Assembly: GCA_010024385.1 (NCBI GenBank)
Contig: RGHD01000004.1
Location: forward strand, 1-61,084
Source of the DNA: Actinomycetota bacterium
GTDB taxonomy: Bacteria > Actinomycetota > Actinomycetes > Nanopelagicales > Nanopelagicaceae
Direction: 5' to 3'
DNA length: 61,084 bases
In this document: positions 50,688 to 59,680 of the stretch, in pieces
Layout: each line of letters begins with the position of its first letter
Position numbering within the stretch: position 1 is the stretch's first letter
The notes under the pieces: generated by a model
The model's input: the letters and a program-made list of their open reading frames with translations, nothing else
Databases searched by the model: none
What the model was told of the DNA's origin: nothing
Made by a program: the position numbers and the translations under genes

Positions 50688-52534
50688 GGCTTACTAATCT
50701 TTACTGTATCCCCATTTGTATCATGGCCAACAACTTCAATTCTTAAACCCTCCACAGTAATCACATCCCCAAGGTGAAGCGCTGCATCAGTAAATTCTGG
50801 ATTAGTTGAACCCGGTCGACGCTGAACTTGCCACCCACCCTTGATAGATTGAATCGTCATATCAACTGTATAAACAAGCGAGCCTTCTTGGGCTGGAGTT
50901 AAGACATCCAAGCCCTCACTTCTTCGTGATTCTATAACCAAAATCTTGGAACTAGAAAGCCTTACAACAACTGCTTTATTCAGATCATTGATTCTCTCAA
51001 TTGGGTTAATTAATTGTGTGACCCCGGTTGAATTAATATCAGCCGAATTGAGACAGTTAATCTGGGAGTCAGAAATCCAACCCAACAGGTATCGATTCCA
51101 TGAATTAATCTCAATCGCACCAACTGACCAGTTATTCGACATCAAATCCCAAGTTCCATATACGGCAGGACCAGGGTTTACATACAAATCATGCAAACCA
51201 AATAAGTGGCCAGTCTCATGTGAAATCCAACGCCAAGCTGAACCTTGTGCAAGGTTTTGCCACGCATCTGCTCCAGATAAAGTGATATTCGTTATAGGAC
51301 CGTCATCGGTTGGAATACCACTTGAATTAAGAGGTCCAGCTGGCCCATATGCAATCGAACTCCATGGAATCTCGCGAGGACTTAAAACATAGACGACATC
51401 AAACTGTGAGTAGTCCACTAATGGATCTGCTGTCTCAACTGCCAATTTCCAGTAAGCCCAAGCATCTCCTTGGCCCCAAACTCCTAACTTATGGAAAGTG
51501 GAAGAGACTGGCATACGCACCCAGTTCTTGAGAACCTGATAATCAAACTTAACTTTGTTACCAGACATTTTGTAGTAGAACTCATTCATCCCATCGGTCA
51601 TAGGCGTGAACTCTTCAGCTGGAGGCCTTTGCCCGACAACATCGGCAAAATCAACTGGAACTATCAGGGCTTTTATAGTTCCAAAACTAGGTAAACGTCC
51701 TGGAGCTTTAGGAAAGCCCACTTGCATCTGCAGGTTATTTGTCTGATCCAGCAACTGGCATTGCGTGGTCGGAACAAACTTATTTGTAGATGCACTTTGA
51801 GGTAAATCAACTGTAACGGTAAAGAAACCAGCGCTGTTTGGGCGCATCCCAGAAATAGAGAGAACTCCAGAACTATTAACTGAAGCTGAGTAACGCTTTC
51901 GAACATATTGAGTTGGATTTGGTTCGACAATATCAAATAGATAAGAACCTGAAACTAAGTTGGCATAAAAGCTTCCATCGGCATTTCCTGGATAGAACTT
52001 CCACTCTCCTCCTGATATTTGCAAATAGACACCCGGTGATCCAGCTTTAGTTTTCTTATCTGCAGGGTTATAAACCCACAGTTTCACATTCGTTCCAGCT
52101 GGAGCAGCCTGCACAGAGACAGGTAGTTCAAAACTCACTTCAGCATTAGAAGGGGTTCCGCCAGCACCACCTGTGTAAACATTTATGCCTTTAACAGGAG
52201 CAGAAACTATTCCGTTTGAAGTTGGTGTCGGAATAGGAGTCGGAGTAGGAGTGGGCGTTGCAGAAGGCGTTGGAGTTGGTGTCGGAGTTGCAGAAGGTGT
52301 CGGAGTCGGAGTTGGAGTTGGTATTGCCTTAGCTTTTGGAACAACAGCAGCTGGTTTACTCCACACAAGTTTTTTACCAGATTTAATGCATGTGTAGTTT
52401 TTAGATTTATACAGTTGAATCAGACCTAGCTTGCTACAAGCTTTGCCGGTGACAGGTGCGGCTGCAGTACTTGCCGGAGCGAGCAAAACTCCCACAATCA
52501 GAGCAGTGAGAAGGATTGATAATCTTTTGCGCAC
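50684..52534 (-). CDS. Secreted zinc metalloprotease-like protein with a Pro-Thr linker
   Basis: 616 residues. A signal peptide (about 1-25, cut after STAAA) is followed by a small two-cysteine motif (KACSKLGLIQLYKSKNYTC ... LVWSK), a P-T-P-T/S-A-T-P repeat linker (about 72-105), and a beta-rich region. HETGHLFGLHD (439-449) is an HExxHxxGxxD zinc site, with YGTWDLMSNNW downstream resembling the Met-turn of M6-type metzincins. The substrate is unknown. The start GTG lies six bases after TATTCT. It is convergent with and overlaps the ABC-F gene by four bases. Confidence 0.82.
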   Translation of the reverse strand: MRKRLSILLTALIVGVLLAPASTAAAPVTGKACSKLGLIQLYKSKNYTCIKSGKKLVWSKPAAVVPKAKAIPTPTPTPTPSATPTPTPTPSATPTPTPTPIPTPTSNGIVSAPVKGINVYTGGAGGTPSNAEVSFELPVSVQAAPAGTNVKLWVYNPADKKTKAGSPGVYLQISGGEWKFYPGNADGSFYANLVSGSYLFDIVEPNPTQYVRKRYSASVNSSGVLSISGMRPNSAGFFTVTVDLPQSASTNKFVPTTQCQLLDQTNNLQMQVGFPKAPGRLPSFGTIKALIVPVDFADVVGQRPPAEEFTPMTDGMNEFYYKMSGNKVKFDYQVLKNWVRMPVSSTFHKLGVWGQGDAWAYWKLAVETADPLVDYSQFDVVYVLSPREIPWSSIAYGPAGPLNSSGIPTDDGPITNITLSGADAWQNLAQGSAWRWISHETGHLFGLHDLYVNPGPAVYGTWDLMSNNWSVGAIEINSWNRYLLGWISDSQINCLNSADINSTGVTQLINPIERINDLNKAVVVRLSSSKILVIESRRSEGLDVLTPAQEGSLVYTVDMTIQSIKGGWQVQRRPGSTNPEFTDAALHLGDVITVEGLRIEVVGHDTNGDTVKISKP

Positions 52535-52540
52535 TTGATG

Positions 52541-52546
52541 AGAATA
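52541..52546 (-). promoter_or_regulatory. -10 element of a leaderless promoter (secreted protease)
   Basis: TATTCT on the minus strand, six bases, then the GTG start at 52534. Confidence 0.5.
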
Positions 52547-52594
52547 GAGTCAAAGGCTAGAAAAACAAGGGAGGCGGTTGTATATCCCTACTAT

Positions 52595-54673
52595 CTAAGC
52601 GTCGATATGCTCGCGATCAATCTCAGCGTTAGCAATAAATTCCTTACGTGGGGCAACATCACTGCCCATCAAGAGTTCAAACATCGCCTCAGCAGCTGAT
52701 GCATCTGAGACTGTGATGCGACGAAGTGTGCGGGCATCTGGGTCCATTGTTGTTTCTCGCAGCTGGTCTGCATCCATTTCGCCTAAGCCCTTATAGCGCT
52801 GAATAGGCTCTTTCCATCGCTTTCCGCTCTTCTTCAAATCTGCAGTAATTTTCTTCATCTCATCATCGCTATAGGTGTAGATGTATTCACCCTTCTTTCC
52901 TCCACCGCCTATGACTTCAATGCGGTGCAGGGGTGGGATAGCGGCAAAAACACGGCCAGAATCAATAAGAGGGCGCATATATCGATACATCAAAGTGAGT
53001 AGCAAGCATCGGATGTGTGCTCCATCAACATCAGCATCTGACATCAAGATAACGCGGCCATAACGCGCTTCATCTAGTTCAAATGACTTTCCAGAGCCTG
53101 CGCCAATAACTTGAATAATTGATCCACACTCTTTATCTTCTAGCATCTGTGAAAGTGATGCTTTTTGAACATTAAGAATCTTTCCACGAATTGGCAAAAT
53201 CGCTTGGAACTCAGAGTTGCGTGCAGCCTTAGTTGTGCCAAGTGCTGAGTCACCTTCCACGATAAAAAGCTCGGTGCGAGTCACATCTTCAGAACGACAA
53301 TCTGAAAGCTTGGTTGGAAGAGATGATGATTCCAATGCATTTTTGCGGCGTTGTAGATCTTTATGTGCACGAGCGCTAATACGTGTGCGAGAAGCTGCTG
53401 CAATCTTTTCAAGTACCAAACGCCCATTAGCTTTATCAATTCGCTTTGAAGTATTGAAATACTCTTTCATCTTTTCTGCCACAACTGCTGAAACAATTCG
53501 TGTGGCAGCAGCTGTTCCTAGAACTTCCTTTGTCTGACCTTCAAACTGTGGTTCAGACATTCGAACAGTGACAACAGCAGTTAAACCTTCGATGACATCA
53601 TCTTTTATGACATCGAGTTCTTTGTTGGAAAGAGTCTTAGTAGAGCGAAGCGCCTCATTAACGACCTTGACTAATGCGCGCTCAAATCCCAGCACGTGGG
53701 TTCCACCCTTAGGGGTAGCAATGATGTTTACGAATGAGCGCTGGGTGGTCTCAAATCCATTGCCCCACTTCATGGCAATATCAACCTCCATATCGCGCTC
53801 AACTTCAGTTGAAACCATATGGCCCTTGTCATCCAAAACAGGGACAGTCTCTTGATAATGACCTGTGCCATAAATACGAATGACATCGCCCACGGCTTCA
53901 TCAGGTTGTAAGAAATTACAGTATTCAGTAATTCCACTCTTGTGGAAGAAAGTCTCTGTTGTTTTTGTCTTTGTGCGATTGTCATTAACAATCAGGGTTA
54001 AACCTGGAACTAAGTAAGAAGTCTGGCGAGCACGTGCATAGATTTCCTCTAGATCAAGCTCTGCCTCTTTAAGGAAAATCTGGCGATCACTCCACCACTT
54101 AATACGCGTGCCAGTAACTTTGCTAGAGATTTTGCCAATAACGCGCAATCCCGACTTTGGTTCAAATGGAGCTTTTGGTCCATCGCCATCAAATATTCCT
54201 GCAACACCACGTTGGAAAGACATCCAGTAAATCTTGCCATCACGATCAACTTCAGCATCAAGGCGAGATGCAAGTGCGTTCACAACAGATGCACCAACAC
54301 CGTGCAGACCACCGGAGGCTGCATATGAACCGCCACCGAACTTTCCACCGGCATGCAGTTTTGTTAGTACAACTTCAACTCCAGTTAAACCAGTTTTAGG
54401 TTCTTTATCAACTGGAATTCCGCGGCCATCATCATGGACTTCAACAGAACCATCTGATTCAAGATTAATTTCAATTTTCTTACAATGTCCAGCCAAAGAC
54501 TCATCGACTGAGTTATCAATGATTTCCCACAAGCAGTGCATCAGACCTCGTGAGTCAGTGGAGCCGATATACATACCTGGGCGCTTGCGAACGGCATCTA
54601 AGCCCTCTAAAACCGCTAAATCTTTTGCGGTATAGCTATCCTGCACATTTGTCGCAATATCTTTTTCAGCCAC
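52595..54673 (-). CDS. parE: DNA topoisomerase IV subunit B (GyrB/ParE family)
   Basis: 692 residues. GHKL ATPase domain: VLEGLDAVRKRPGMYIGS, EIIDNSVDESLAG, VHDDGRGIPVD, ASGGLHGVGASVVNALA. Toprim domain: ELFIVEGDSALG, ILPIRGKILNVQKA, MSDADVDGAHIRCLLL. C-terminal IQRYKGLGEMDADQL. Context next to parC, DUF7455 and the principal sigma factor is that of the actinobacterial topo IV B gene rather than gyrB near dnaA. I start at the GTG at 54673, which has TAACCT eight bases upstream; the longer frame starts at TTG ten codons earlier. Confidence 0.92.
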   Translation of the reverse strand: MAEKDIATNVQDSYTAKDLAVLEGLDAVRKRPGMYIGSTDSRGLMHCLWEIIDNSVDESLAGHCKKIEINLESDGSVEVHDDGRGIPVDKEPKTGLTGVEVVLTKLHAGGKFGGGSYAASGGLHGVGASVVNALASRLDAEVDRDGKIYWMSFQRGVAGIFDGDGPKAPFEPKSGLRVIGKISSKVTGTRIKWWSDRQIFLKEAELDLEEIYARARQTSYLVPGLTLIVNDNRTKTKTTETFFHKSGITEYCNFLQPDEAVGDVIRIYGTGHYQETVPVLDDKGHMVSTEVERDMEVDIAMKWGNGFETTQRSFVNIIATPKGGTHVLGFERALVKVVNEALRSTKTLSNKELDVIKDDVIEGLTAVVTVRMSEPQFEGQTKEVLGTAAATRIVSAVVAEKMKEYFNTSKRIDKANGRLVLEKIAAASRTRISARAHKDLQRRKNALESSSLPTKLSDCRSEDVTRTELFIVEGDSALGTTKAARNSEFQAILPIRGKILNVQKASLSQMLEDKECGSIIQVIGAGSGKSFELDEARYGRVILMSDADVDGAHIRCLLLTLMYRYMRPLIDSGRVFAAIPPLHRIEVIGGGGKKGEYIYTYSDDEMKKITADLKKSGKRWKEPIQRYKGLGEMDADQLRETTMDPDARTLRRITVSDASAAEAMFELLMGSDVAPRKEFIANAEIDREHIDA

Positions 54674-54681
54674 GGGGCGAA

Positions 54682-54687
54682 AGGTTA
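54682..54687 (-). promoter_or_regulatory. Possible -10 element for parE
   Basis: TAACCT on the minus strand, eight bases before the chosen GTG. A leader of one to three bases is predicted. Confidence 0.35.
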
Positions 54688-54741
54688 TCGCCCGTAGGCG
54701 CAAATGAGTTGCAAGCGCGCCGAATACGTCTCAGATACTGG

Positions 54742-54755
54742 AAATATCGATATTT
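54742..54755. repeat. 14-bp perfect palindrome in the parE / DUF7455 gap
   Basis: AAATATCGATATTT, perfectly symmetric, lies in the 199-base divergent region between parE and the DUF7455 gene. The rest of the gap is AT-rich (TTAACGAAAATAATTAAATT) with TATAAC near 54800, a possible plus-strand -10. The palindrome may be an operator, but AT-rich chance symmetry is not excluded. Confidence 0.35.
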
Positions 54756-54872
54756 GCCCAGCAAATTAACATCAATTTAACGAAAATAATTAAATTATAA
54801 CGAGCGGGGAATATCCAGACATGGTTTGATGTTCCATAGGAAGCAAGACACAACGCACGAACGGAGAGAGTT

Positions 54873-55088
54873 ATGTCAGAACAATTGATGCTCGAATCAG
54901 TACCTCTTAACGCCCTCGACCGTTGCGACCGCTGCGGAGCCCAGGCCTATGTTCGCGCCCTGCTTCTTAACGGCGGCGAACTCCTGTTCTGTGCTCACCA
55001 TGGCAAGGAATATGCCGAGAAGCTAAAGGTTGTTGCTGCAAAGATTGTCGATGAGAGCCAAAAGCTCGTCGAAACTTCAGCTAATTAA
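54873..55088 (+). CDS. DUF7455 small zinc-ribbon-like protein
   Basis: 71 residues. LDRCDRCGAQAYVRALLLNGGELLFCAHHGKEY gives a CxxC ... CxxH metal site; a helical tail follows. This is the DUF7455 family found next to parE and the principal sigma gene across Actinobacteria; role unknown. Good GGAGAGAG ribosome site before the ATG. It overlaps the convergent CDGSH gene by four bases. Confidence 0.9.
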   Translation: MSEQLMLESVPLNALDRCDRCGAQAYVRALLLNGGELLFCAHHGKEYAEKLKVVAAKIVDESQKLVETSAN

Positions 55089-55276
55089 TCTTTTTTAGCA
55101 GCCTTATCCTTATGTGATCCATCGCAGTTTGGCTTGTCTTTTGATAAACCACAGCCACAAAACTTCACATTCTCTTTAGTTTCTAAAATGTTGCCTTCGC
55201 GATCAACAAAATCAACTGCGCCAATAATCTTAATTGAACCACTTTCTGGGTTAATAAAGATTCGTGCATTGGTCAT
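55085..55276 (-). CDS. CDGSH iron-sulfur domain protein
   Basis: 63 residues. The 2Fe-2S signature C-x-C-x2-S-x3-P-x-C-D-G-S-H is complete in KFCGCGLSKDKPNCDGSHK. Small CDGSH proteins bind a labile cluster and are linked to redox or iron handling; the exact role is unknown. It starts three bases after the rpoD stop and is probably co-transcribed with it. Confidence 0.93.
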   Translation of the reverse strand: MTNARIFINPESGSIKIIGAVDFVDREGNILETKENVKFCGCGLSKDKPNCDGSHKDKAAKKD

Positions 55277-55279
55277 GGA

Positions 55280-56953
55280 TTAATCCAAGTAATCTCGAAG
55301 AACCTGGCTGCGTGAAGGGTGACGAAGCTTAGACATTGTCTTGGATTCAATCTGGCGAATACGCTCACGTGTAACGCCATAGACCTTTCCAATTTCATCT
55401 AAAGTCTTTGGTTGGCCATCAGTTAAACCAAAGCGCATCGCAACCACACCAGCTTCACGCTCTGAGAGCGTATCTAGAACTGAGTGCAGCTGCTCTTGCA
55501 ATAATGTGAATGAAACCGCATCTGCGGGAACAACAGCTTCGGAGTCTTCAATCAAATCACCGAACTCAGAATCTCCTTCTTCACCTAGTGGGGTGTGAAG
55601 TGAAATTGGTTCACGGCCATACTTTTGAACCTCGACAACCTTTTCAGGTGTCATATCCAGTTCTTTAGCTAACTCTTCTGGGGTCGGCTCGCGACCAAGA
55701 TCTTGAAGCATCTGGCGCTGAACACGTGCCAATTTATTAATAACTTCAACCATGTGAACAGGAATACGGATTGTGCGGGCCTGATCAGCCATCGCACGGG
55801 TAATAGCCTGGCGAATCCACCATGTGGCATATGTTGAGAACTTATAACCTTTTGTGTAGTCAAACTTCTCAACGGCTCGAATCAAACCTAAGTTACCTTC
55901 TTGAATAAGGTCAAGGAAAAGCATTCCGCGACCGGTGTAACGCTTTGCAAGAGAGACAACGAGGCGAAGGTTTGCCTCTAGTAAGTGATTCTTTGCACGC
56001 TTTCCATCTTCAACAAGCCATTCAAGTTCGCGCTTTAACTTCTTTTCAATCTTCTTCTCATCTTTTAGCTTTGCTTCAGCAAAGAGGCCCGCTTCAACAC
56101 GTGTAGCAAGCTCTACTTCAAGCTCTGCATTTAGTAGTGCCACGCGGCCGATTTGCTTCAGATAATCCTTTACTGGATCTGCTGTTGCACCTGCGGTCAT
56201 GACTGTTTGGGCAGGGGCGTCATCTTCTTCAGAGGCCTTTAATGTGAAGGCATCTTCTTCATTTCCAGATGCTTCTTCAGCTAGATTAACAACACGCGGT
56301 TGATTGCCCTTTTCCTCTTCTTCACTATCGATGATTTCTACAACTTCTTTAATCAAAGTCTCAACATCTTCAAGCTCAACTTCTTCAAGCTCTACTTCTT
56401 CTCCATCGATCTTAACAACTGCAGATTTGCCAGTCTTAGCTTCAATCTTTGGCGCAGCAGCTGGTGCCACCTTTGGTTCAATGAGTGCGTATTCACTCTT
56501 TTTCAAAATTCGAGAGGGTGAACCAAGGCCGGCCTTGCGAAGTTTTTCAACCATGAGTGGAACTTGCGTTGCAAGGGCACGGGCTTCATCTACTAAATCT
56601 TTGTCAGCTTTTTTAGGAATGCGGTTAATTGATGTAACACCGCGCTTTTCTAGCTCAGCTAAAACTTCATGCTGGCGCAATACTGCATTTTTAGCATCAA
56701 CAATTGCCTGAACATCTTTAGCTGTTAAATCTTTCTTCAGCGCAATCTTTACAGGTGCGCTCTTTTTAACGGAGGCAGCCTTTTTAACCGCTACTTTCTT
56801 TGCAGGGGCCGCCTTCTTTGCTGCAGCTTTCTTAACTGGCGCGCTCTTTTTGGCAGGTGCTCCCTTTTTTGCAGCGGTTTTCTTCACAGGTGCAGCTTTT
56901 TTTGTAGCAGACTTCTTTAACACCTTGTTTTTGAGCGCACTAAATACAGCCAC
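55280..56953 (-). CDS. rpoD: Principal RNA polymerase sigma factor (SigA/HrdB/RpoD)
   Basis: 557 residues. The long N-terminus has Lys/Ala/Pro repeats ([10 protein letters not shown]-type, about 1-75) and a Glu-rich patch (about 180-215). Region 1.2 begins [13 protein letters not shown]; region 2 has [35 protein letters not shown] and [15 protein letters not shown]; region 4 has [30 protein letters not shown]. The GTG start has an AAAGGA site. The N-terminal repeats are typical of actinobacterial housekeeping sigma factors. Confidence 0.95.
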   Translation of the reverse strand: MAVFSALKNKVLKKSATKKAAPVKKTAAKKGAPAKKSAPVKKAAAKKAAPAKKVAVKKAASVKKSAPVKIALKKDLTAKDVQAIVDAKNAVLRQHEVLAELEKRGVTSINRIPKKADKDLVDEARALATQVPLMVEKLRKAGLGSPSRILKKSEYALIEPKVAPAAAPKIEAKTGKSAVVKIDGEEVELEEVELEDVETLIKEVVEIIDSEEEEKGNQPRVVNLAEEASGNEEDAFTLKASEEDDAPAQTVMTAGATADPVKDYLKQIGRVALLNAELEVELATRVEAGLFAEAKLKDEKKIEKKLKRELEWLVEDGKRAKNHLLEANLRLVVSLAKRYTGRGMLFLDLIQEGNLGLIRAVEKFDYTKGYKFSTYATWWIRQAITRAMADQARTIRIPVHMVEVINKLARVQRQMLQDLGREPTPEELAKELDMTPEKVVEVQKYGREPISLHTPLGEEGDSEFGDLIEDSEAVVPADAVSFTLLQEQLHSVLDTLSEREAGVVAMRFGLTDGQPKTLDEIGKVYGVTRERIRQIESKTMSKLRHPSRSQVLRDYLD

Positions 56954-56971
56954 AATTGTCCTTTGGTTTTT

Positions 56972-56989
56972 ATCAGCGAGCGCGCTGAT
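56972..56989 (-). other. Hairpin in the rpoD leader
   Basis: ATCAGCG (56972-56978) pairs with CGCTGAT (56983-56989) around AGCG, lying between the predicted promoter and the rpoD ribosome site. It has no T run. Possible leader structure, function unknown. Confidence 0.35.
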
Positions 56990-57000
56990 GCGATGGCTAT

Positions 57001-57006
57001 ATTATA
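57001..57006 (-). promoter_or_regulatory. rpoD promoter -10
   Basis: A perfect TATAAT on the minus strand, about 47 bases before the rpoD GTG. TGCATT lies 17 bases further upstream as a poor -35. Unlike many genes here, rpoD has a real leader. Confidence 0.5.
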
Positions 57007-57053
57007 ATTTGTCCACAGGGGTAAATGCACATCCAAAAGCGATAATTCGCCCC

Positions 57054-58133
57054 TTATTTAGCTAAATCCAGAGCCTGCCTAACCACATTTCCAACAGATT
57101 CAACCTCCACCAGGAAGCCATCGTGGCCAAATGGCGATGAAATCGTCACAAGAGGCGCTGCAAGGGGCGCAAAGTCAGCGATTTCAGCCTGCAGGCGCAC
57201 AGGAAAGAGGCGATCGGTATCAATAGAGACTGCCACCACCGGAATAGTGATCGATTCCAGGGCCGCAACGACTCCGCCCCTATCTCGTCCAATGTCATGG
57301 CTATTCATGGCCTCAGTCAGGCAAATGTAGGTGTTGGCATCAAAGCGCTTGGCCAACTTTTCTGCTTGGTGGTCAAGATATGACTCCACTGCATAGCGCC
57401 CCGTGTCATCTCCTTGAAGTTCTCGTCCAAAGCGAATATCCATCTCTGCCTCTGTGCGATAAGTCAGATGAGCAATACGACGGGCAATGCCCATTCCATC
57501 AATGGGACCACGCTCTTGCTCGTAGTAATCACCGTTGTTGAAATAAGGATCATTTTTTATCGCTCTAATTTGAATAGAGGCTGTGCCAATTTGATCTCCG
57601 GTAGCAACTGCTGATGAGCCGATGGTGCAGATAGCACCGACTCGATCTGGATGTTGCACCGCCCACTCCAAAGCTCGCATTCCTCCTAAGGAAGGACCAA
57701 CGGCCAGACAGTATTTTGCAATCCCAAGTAGATCAGAGAATTTAATCTCAGCAGCAACCATGTCGCGAATAGTTAGGGATGGAAAGCGCGACCCATATCG
57801 CTTGCCATCTGGGGCAATAGATGATGGACCAGTTGATCCCTGACATCCACCAATAACATTGGGACAGATAACAAAATACTTATCCGTATCAAAAGGCAAT
57901 CCTGGCCCCACCATGGAAGGCCACCAACCAGGAACATCTGACCAACCAGTTAATGCGTGATTAACTAAAATCGCATTATCTTTATTTGAATTTAACTCGC
58001 CCCAACTTTGGTAGGCGATAACCACATCCTCTAACGTCCCACCACTTTCCAGTGGCACATCGCCAATTTTTAGAAAGCGTCGTTCACCATGTGGATGCCT
58101 TTCAAGCCATGCGCCGGTGACTAACTCAGACAT
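57054..58133 (-). CDS. metX: Homoserine O-acetyltransferase
   Basis: Activates homoserine with acetyl-CoA for direct sulfhydrylation to homocysteine. 359 residues of the alpha/beta hydrolase fold: AYQSWGELN, LVNHALTGWSDVPGWW, CPNVIGGCQGSTGPSS, the serine nucleophile in VGPSLGGMRALEW and the catalytic His in SSPFGHDGFLVE. The start is the ATG at 58133 with an AAGGAAG site; the longer frame would run into the riboswitch. metY is not in the window. Confidence 0.95.
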   Translation of the reverse strand: MSELVTGAWLERHPHGERRFLKIGDVPLESGGTLEDVVIAYQSWGELNSNKDNAILVNHALTGWSDVPGWWPSMVGPGLPFDTDKYFVICPNVIGGCQGSTGPSSIAPDGKRYGSRFPSLTIRDMVAAEIKFSDLLGIAKYCLAVGPSLGGMRALEWAVQHPDRVGAICTIGSSAVATGDQIGTASIQIRAIKNDPYFNNGDYYEQERGPIDGMGIARRIAHLTYRTEAEMDIRFGRELQGDDTGRYAVESYLDHQAEKLAKRFDANTYICLTEAMNSHDIGRDRGGVVAALESITIPVVAVSIDTDRLFPVRLQAEIADFAPLAAPLVTISSPFGHDGFLVEVESVGNVVRQALDLAK

Positions 58134-58219
58134 GTGAACGCTTCCTTCCGCCTCGTGCACAACACCGATTCTGGATATGCCGAGTAAGGCGTATCAAGTG
58201 GAATTGGTGTTCCACGCTT

Positions 58220-58323
58220 ATCGACTGCCTTTTGCTAGTCGATCTGGTCTTCACCCGGAGCACCCCACCGTGGTGGAGGGTTGCCGTCTAGTAAGCCGGG
58301 GCTAAACACTAGAACTCGTGACC
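58220..58323 (-). promoter_or_regulatory. SAM-IV type riboswitch before metX
   Basis: Read on the minus strand: GGTCACGAG, TAGCCCCGGCTTACTAGACG, GCAACCCTCCACCACGGTGG, GGTGCTCCGGGTGAAGACC. P1 pairs GGTC (58320-58323) with GACC (58246-58249). A hairpin after P1, ATCGACT/AGTCGAT (58220-58243), is the extra stem that separates SAM-IV from SAM-I. About 87 bases then lead to the metX ATG. Two segments there (ACACCAATTC and GAATCGGTGT) can pair with one mismatch, a possible expression platform. Confidence 0.88.
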
Positions 58324-58350
58324 TATGGAAAAGACTAACAGAGCAACCTG

Positions 58351-58896
58351 CTACTCGAAAATCCCCGCTGTGACTTTAGGGTGAAGCTCAATTCGCATTG
58401 AAGCAAAAGCATTAGCGGGCCAGCCTGATCCAAAGACTCTGCGCAGCAAAATAGTTAAGGAGTAACCAGGTGCATCTGCGCTAGCGCGATCAAGGCAGCG
58501 ATAAGCAAGTGGAGTATCAGAGCGCTCATAGGCAAGGGTGGCAAATAATGTGGCAACGGGTGCTACAAAGCCTTTGGGAGCAATCTGTAATAAGTAATGC
58601 CACATCAACCAATATGTTTCAAAGCTCTCAGAATTATGTGTGCCGAGTGCAAAATCTCGCACTTGGATATCGCTCAAGCGCCCAATAACCCGAGCAATTA
58701 AATCAGGATTACTGGCCACACCATATTTCTCAAACTCGGTTGCCAAATCAATGACGGCCGTTGCACCATCGCGTTGCATGAAGGAAAGATCTGGACTATC
58801 TGGATCAACGCTAAAACTAGTAACGAGTGCAACAAAATCTTTATCAGATGCAAGTGGAAGGGATGCAATTTCTAGCTCTTCATAATCAGTTGTCAT
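58351..58896 (-). CDS. Short DUF4192-like protein
   Basis: 181 residues. The C-terminal half fits DUF4192: APVATLFATLAYERSDTPLAYRCLDRASADAPGYSLTILLRRVFGSGWPANAFA. Actinobacterial DUF4192 proteins are usually over 300 residues, so this one is reduced. Function unknown. I start at the ATG at 58896 with a GAGAAGA ribosome site; the longer frame runs back through the PKD gene. It lies eight bases after that gene on the same strand. Confidence 0.75.
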   Translation of the reverse strand: MTTDYEELEIASLPLASDKDFVALVTSFSVDPDSPDLSFMQRDGATAVIDLATEFEKYGVASNPDLIARVIGRLSDIQVRDFALGTHNSESFETYWLMWHYLLQIAPKGFVAPVATLFATLAYERSDTPLAYRCLDRASADAPGYSLTILLRRVFGSGWPANAFASMRIELHPKVTAGIFE

Positions 58897-58903
58897 GATC
58901 TTC

Positions 58904-59599
58904 TCATTTCGTAAAAGTTGAGTTAGCAGAAACCACGGTGATAACTGCAAAAGATGGGATTTTGATAGTTCCGGTAATGGCGCGAGTTGCACCGTTATGT
59001 TTGAAGGTGCCGTTCCATGTGGCAATCAAAGTGATGGTGTAAGTACCAGGGCGCTTATAGGTATGTGTAATTTTTTGATTGGGATAGGGAGCACCTGGTT
59101 CATTGGTTTGAAAAATCTGCCCATCCCCCCACTGCCAGGCAAATCCCGGACGCAGTGCAACATCGATAACTTCACCAATGATGTCGACTCGCGATTGAAA
59201 GAGTGTCGGCAGATCACACCAGAAAATAACTGGCACATGCACTAGCGGTTCAAACTCTGGTTGATAAGCAATCGTGGCCGTTGGAACCATTTTGATGAGG
59301 CGATCACTTAAGTTAACGCTGGTAGTTACTGCGCTCTTCACACGCACCCGTGGCTTATAGGTGCGCTTAATAGCAGCAACAGCTTTAGGTTTAGGTGGAA
59401 ACCACAGCGTTGGTTTGGGAGTAGGTGCAAGTACTGTGCGCTTTTTAACTACAGCCCCGCCATCTCCCTTTTTAGCCGTAATGATGATCTGGTTATCCTG
59501 GGTGAAAACATCAACACAGGCGCTGGTTGTGCACTCAGCTACTGCGCTAGCGGGGGTGAAGAGTGAGATGAAAAGGATGAGAATTAATAAGCGCTTCAT
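58904..59599 (-). CDS. Secreted PKD-domain protein
   Basis: 231 residues. Signal peptide KRLLILILFISLFTPASAVA, then two cysteines (ECTTSACVDVF), a basic proline-rich middle (APTPKPTLWFPPKPKA), and a C-terminal PKD-like fold with FAWQWGDGQIF, THTYKRPGTYTITL and a strand-rich end. PKD domains mediate extracellular protein or glycan contacts. No catalytic motif is seen. The ATG at 59599 starts the signal peptide; TATCGT lies eight bases before it. Confidence 0.8.
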   Translation of the reverse strand: MKRLLILILFISLFTPASAVAECTTSACVDVFTQDNQIIITAKKGDGGAVVKKRTVLAPTPKPTLWFPPKPKAVAAIKRTYKPRVRVKSAVTTSVNLSDRLIKMVPTATIAYQPEFEPLVHVPVIFWCDLPTLFQSRVDIIGEVIDVALRPGFAWQWGDGQIFQTNEPGAPYPNQKITHTYKRPGTYTITLIATWNGTFKHNGATRAITGTIKIPSFAVITVVSANSTFTK

Positions 59600-59680
59600 G
59601 TGCAGGCACGATAAATGGGCCAAAGGACTAATCCCTGAACTCGCTGCGCTAACTGTGGATAGTTGTGACACTCTTAGTTC

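Noticed and set aside
52210-52325. GGAGTTGGTGT-type tandem repeats as a CRISPR or regulatory repeat
   Set aside because: They encode the Pro-Thr linker of the secreted protease in frame, with codon-level repetition only.
56780-56945. Repeats at the start of rpoD as a mobile or structural repeat
   Set aside because: They encode the Lys/Ala-rich N-terminal tail typical of actinobacterial principal sigma factors.
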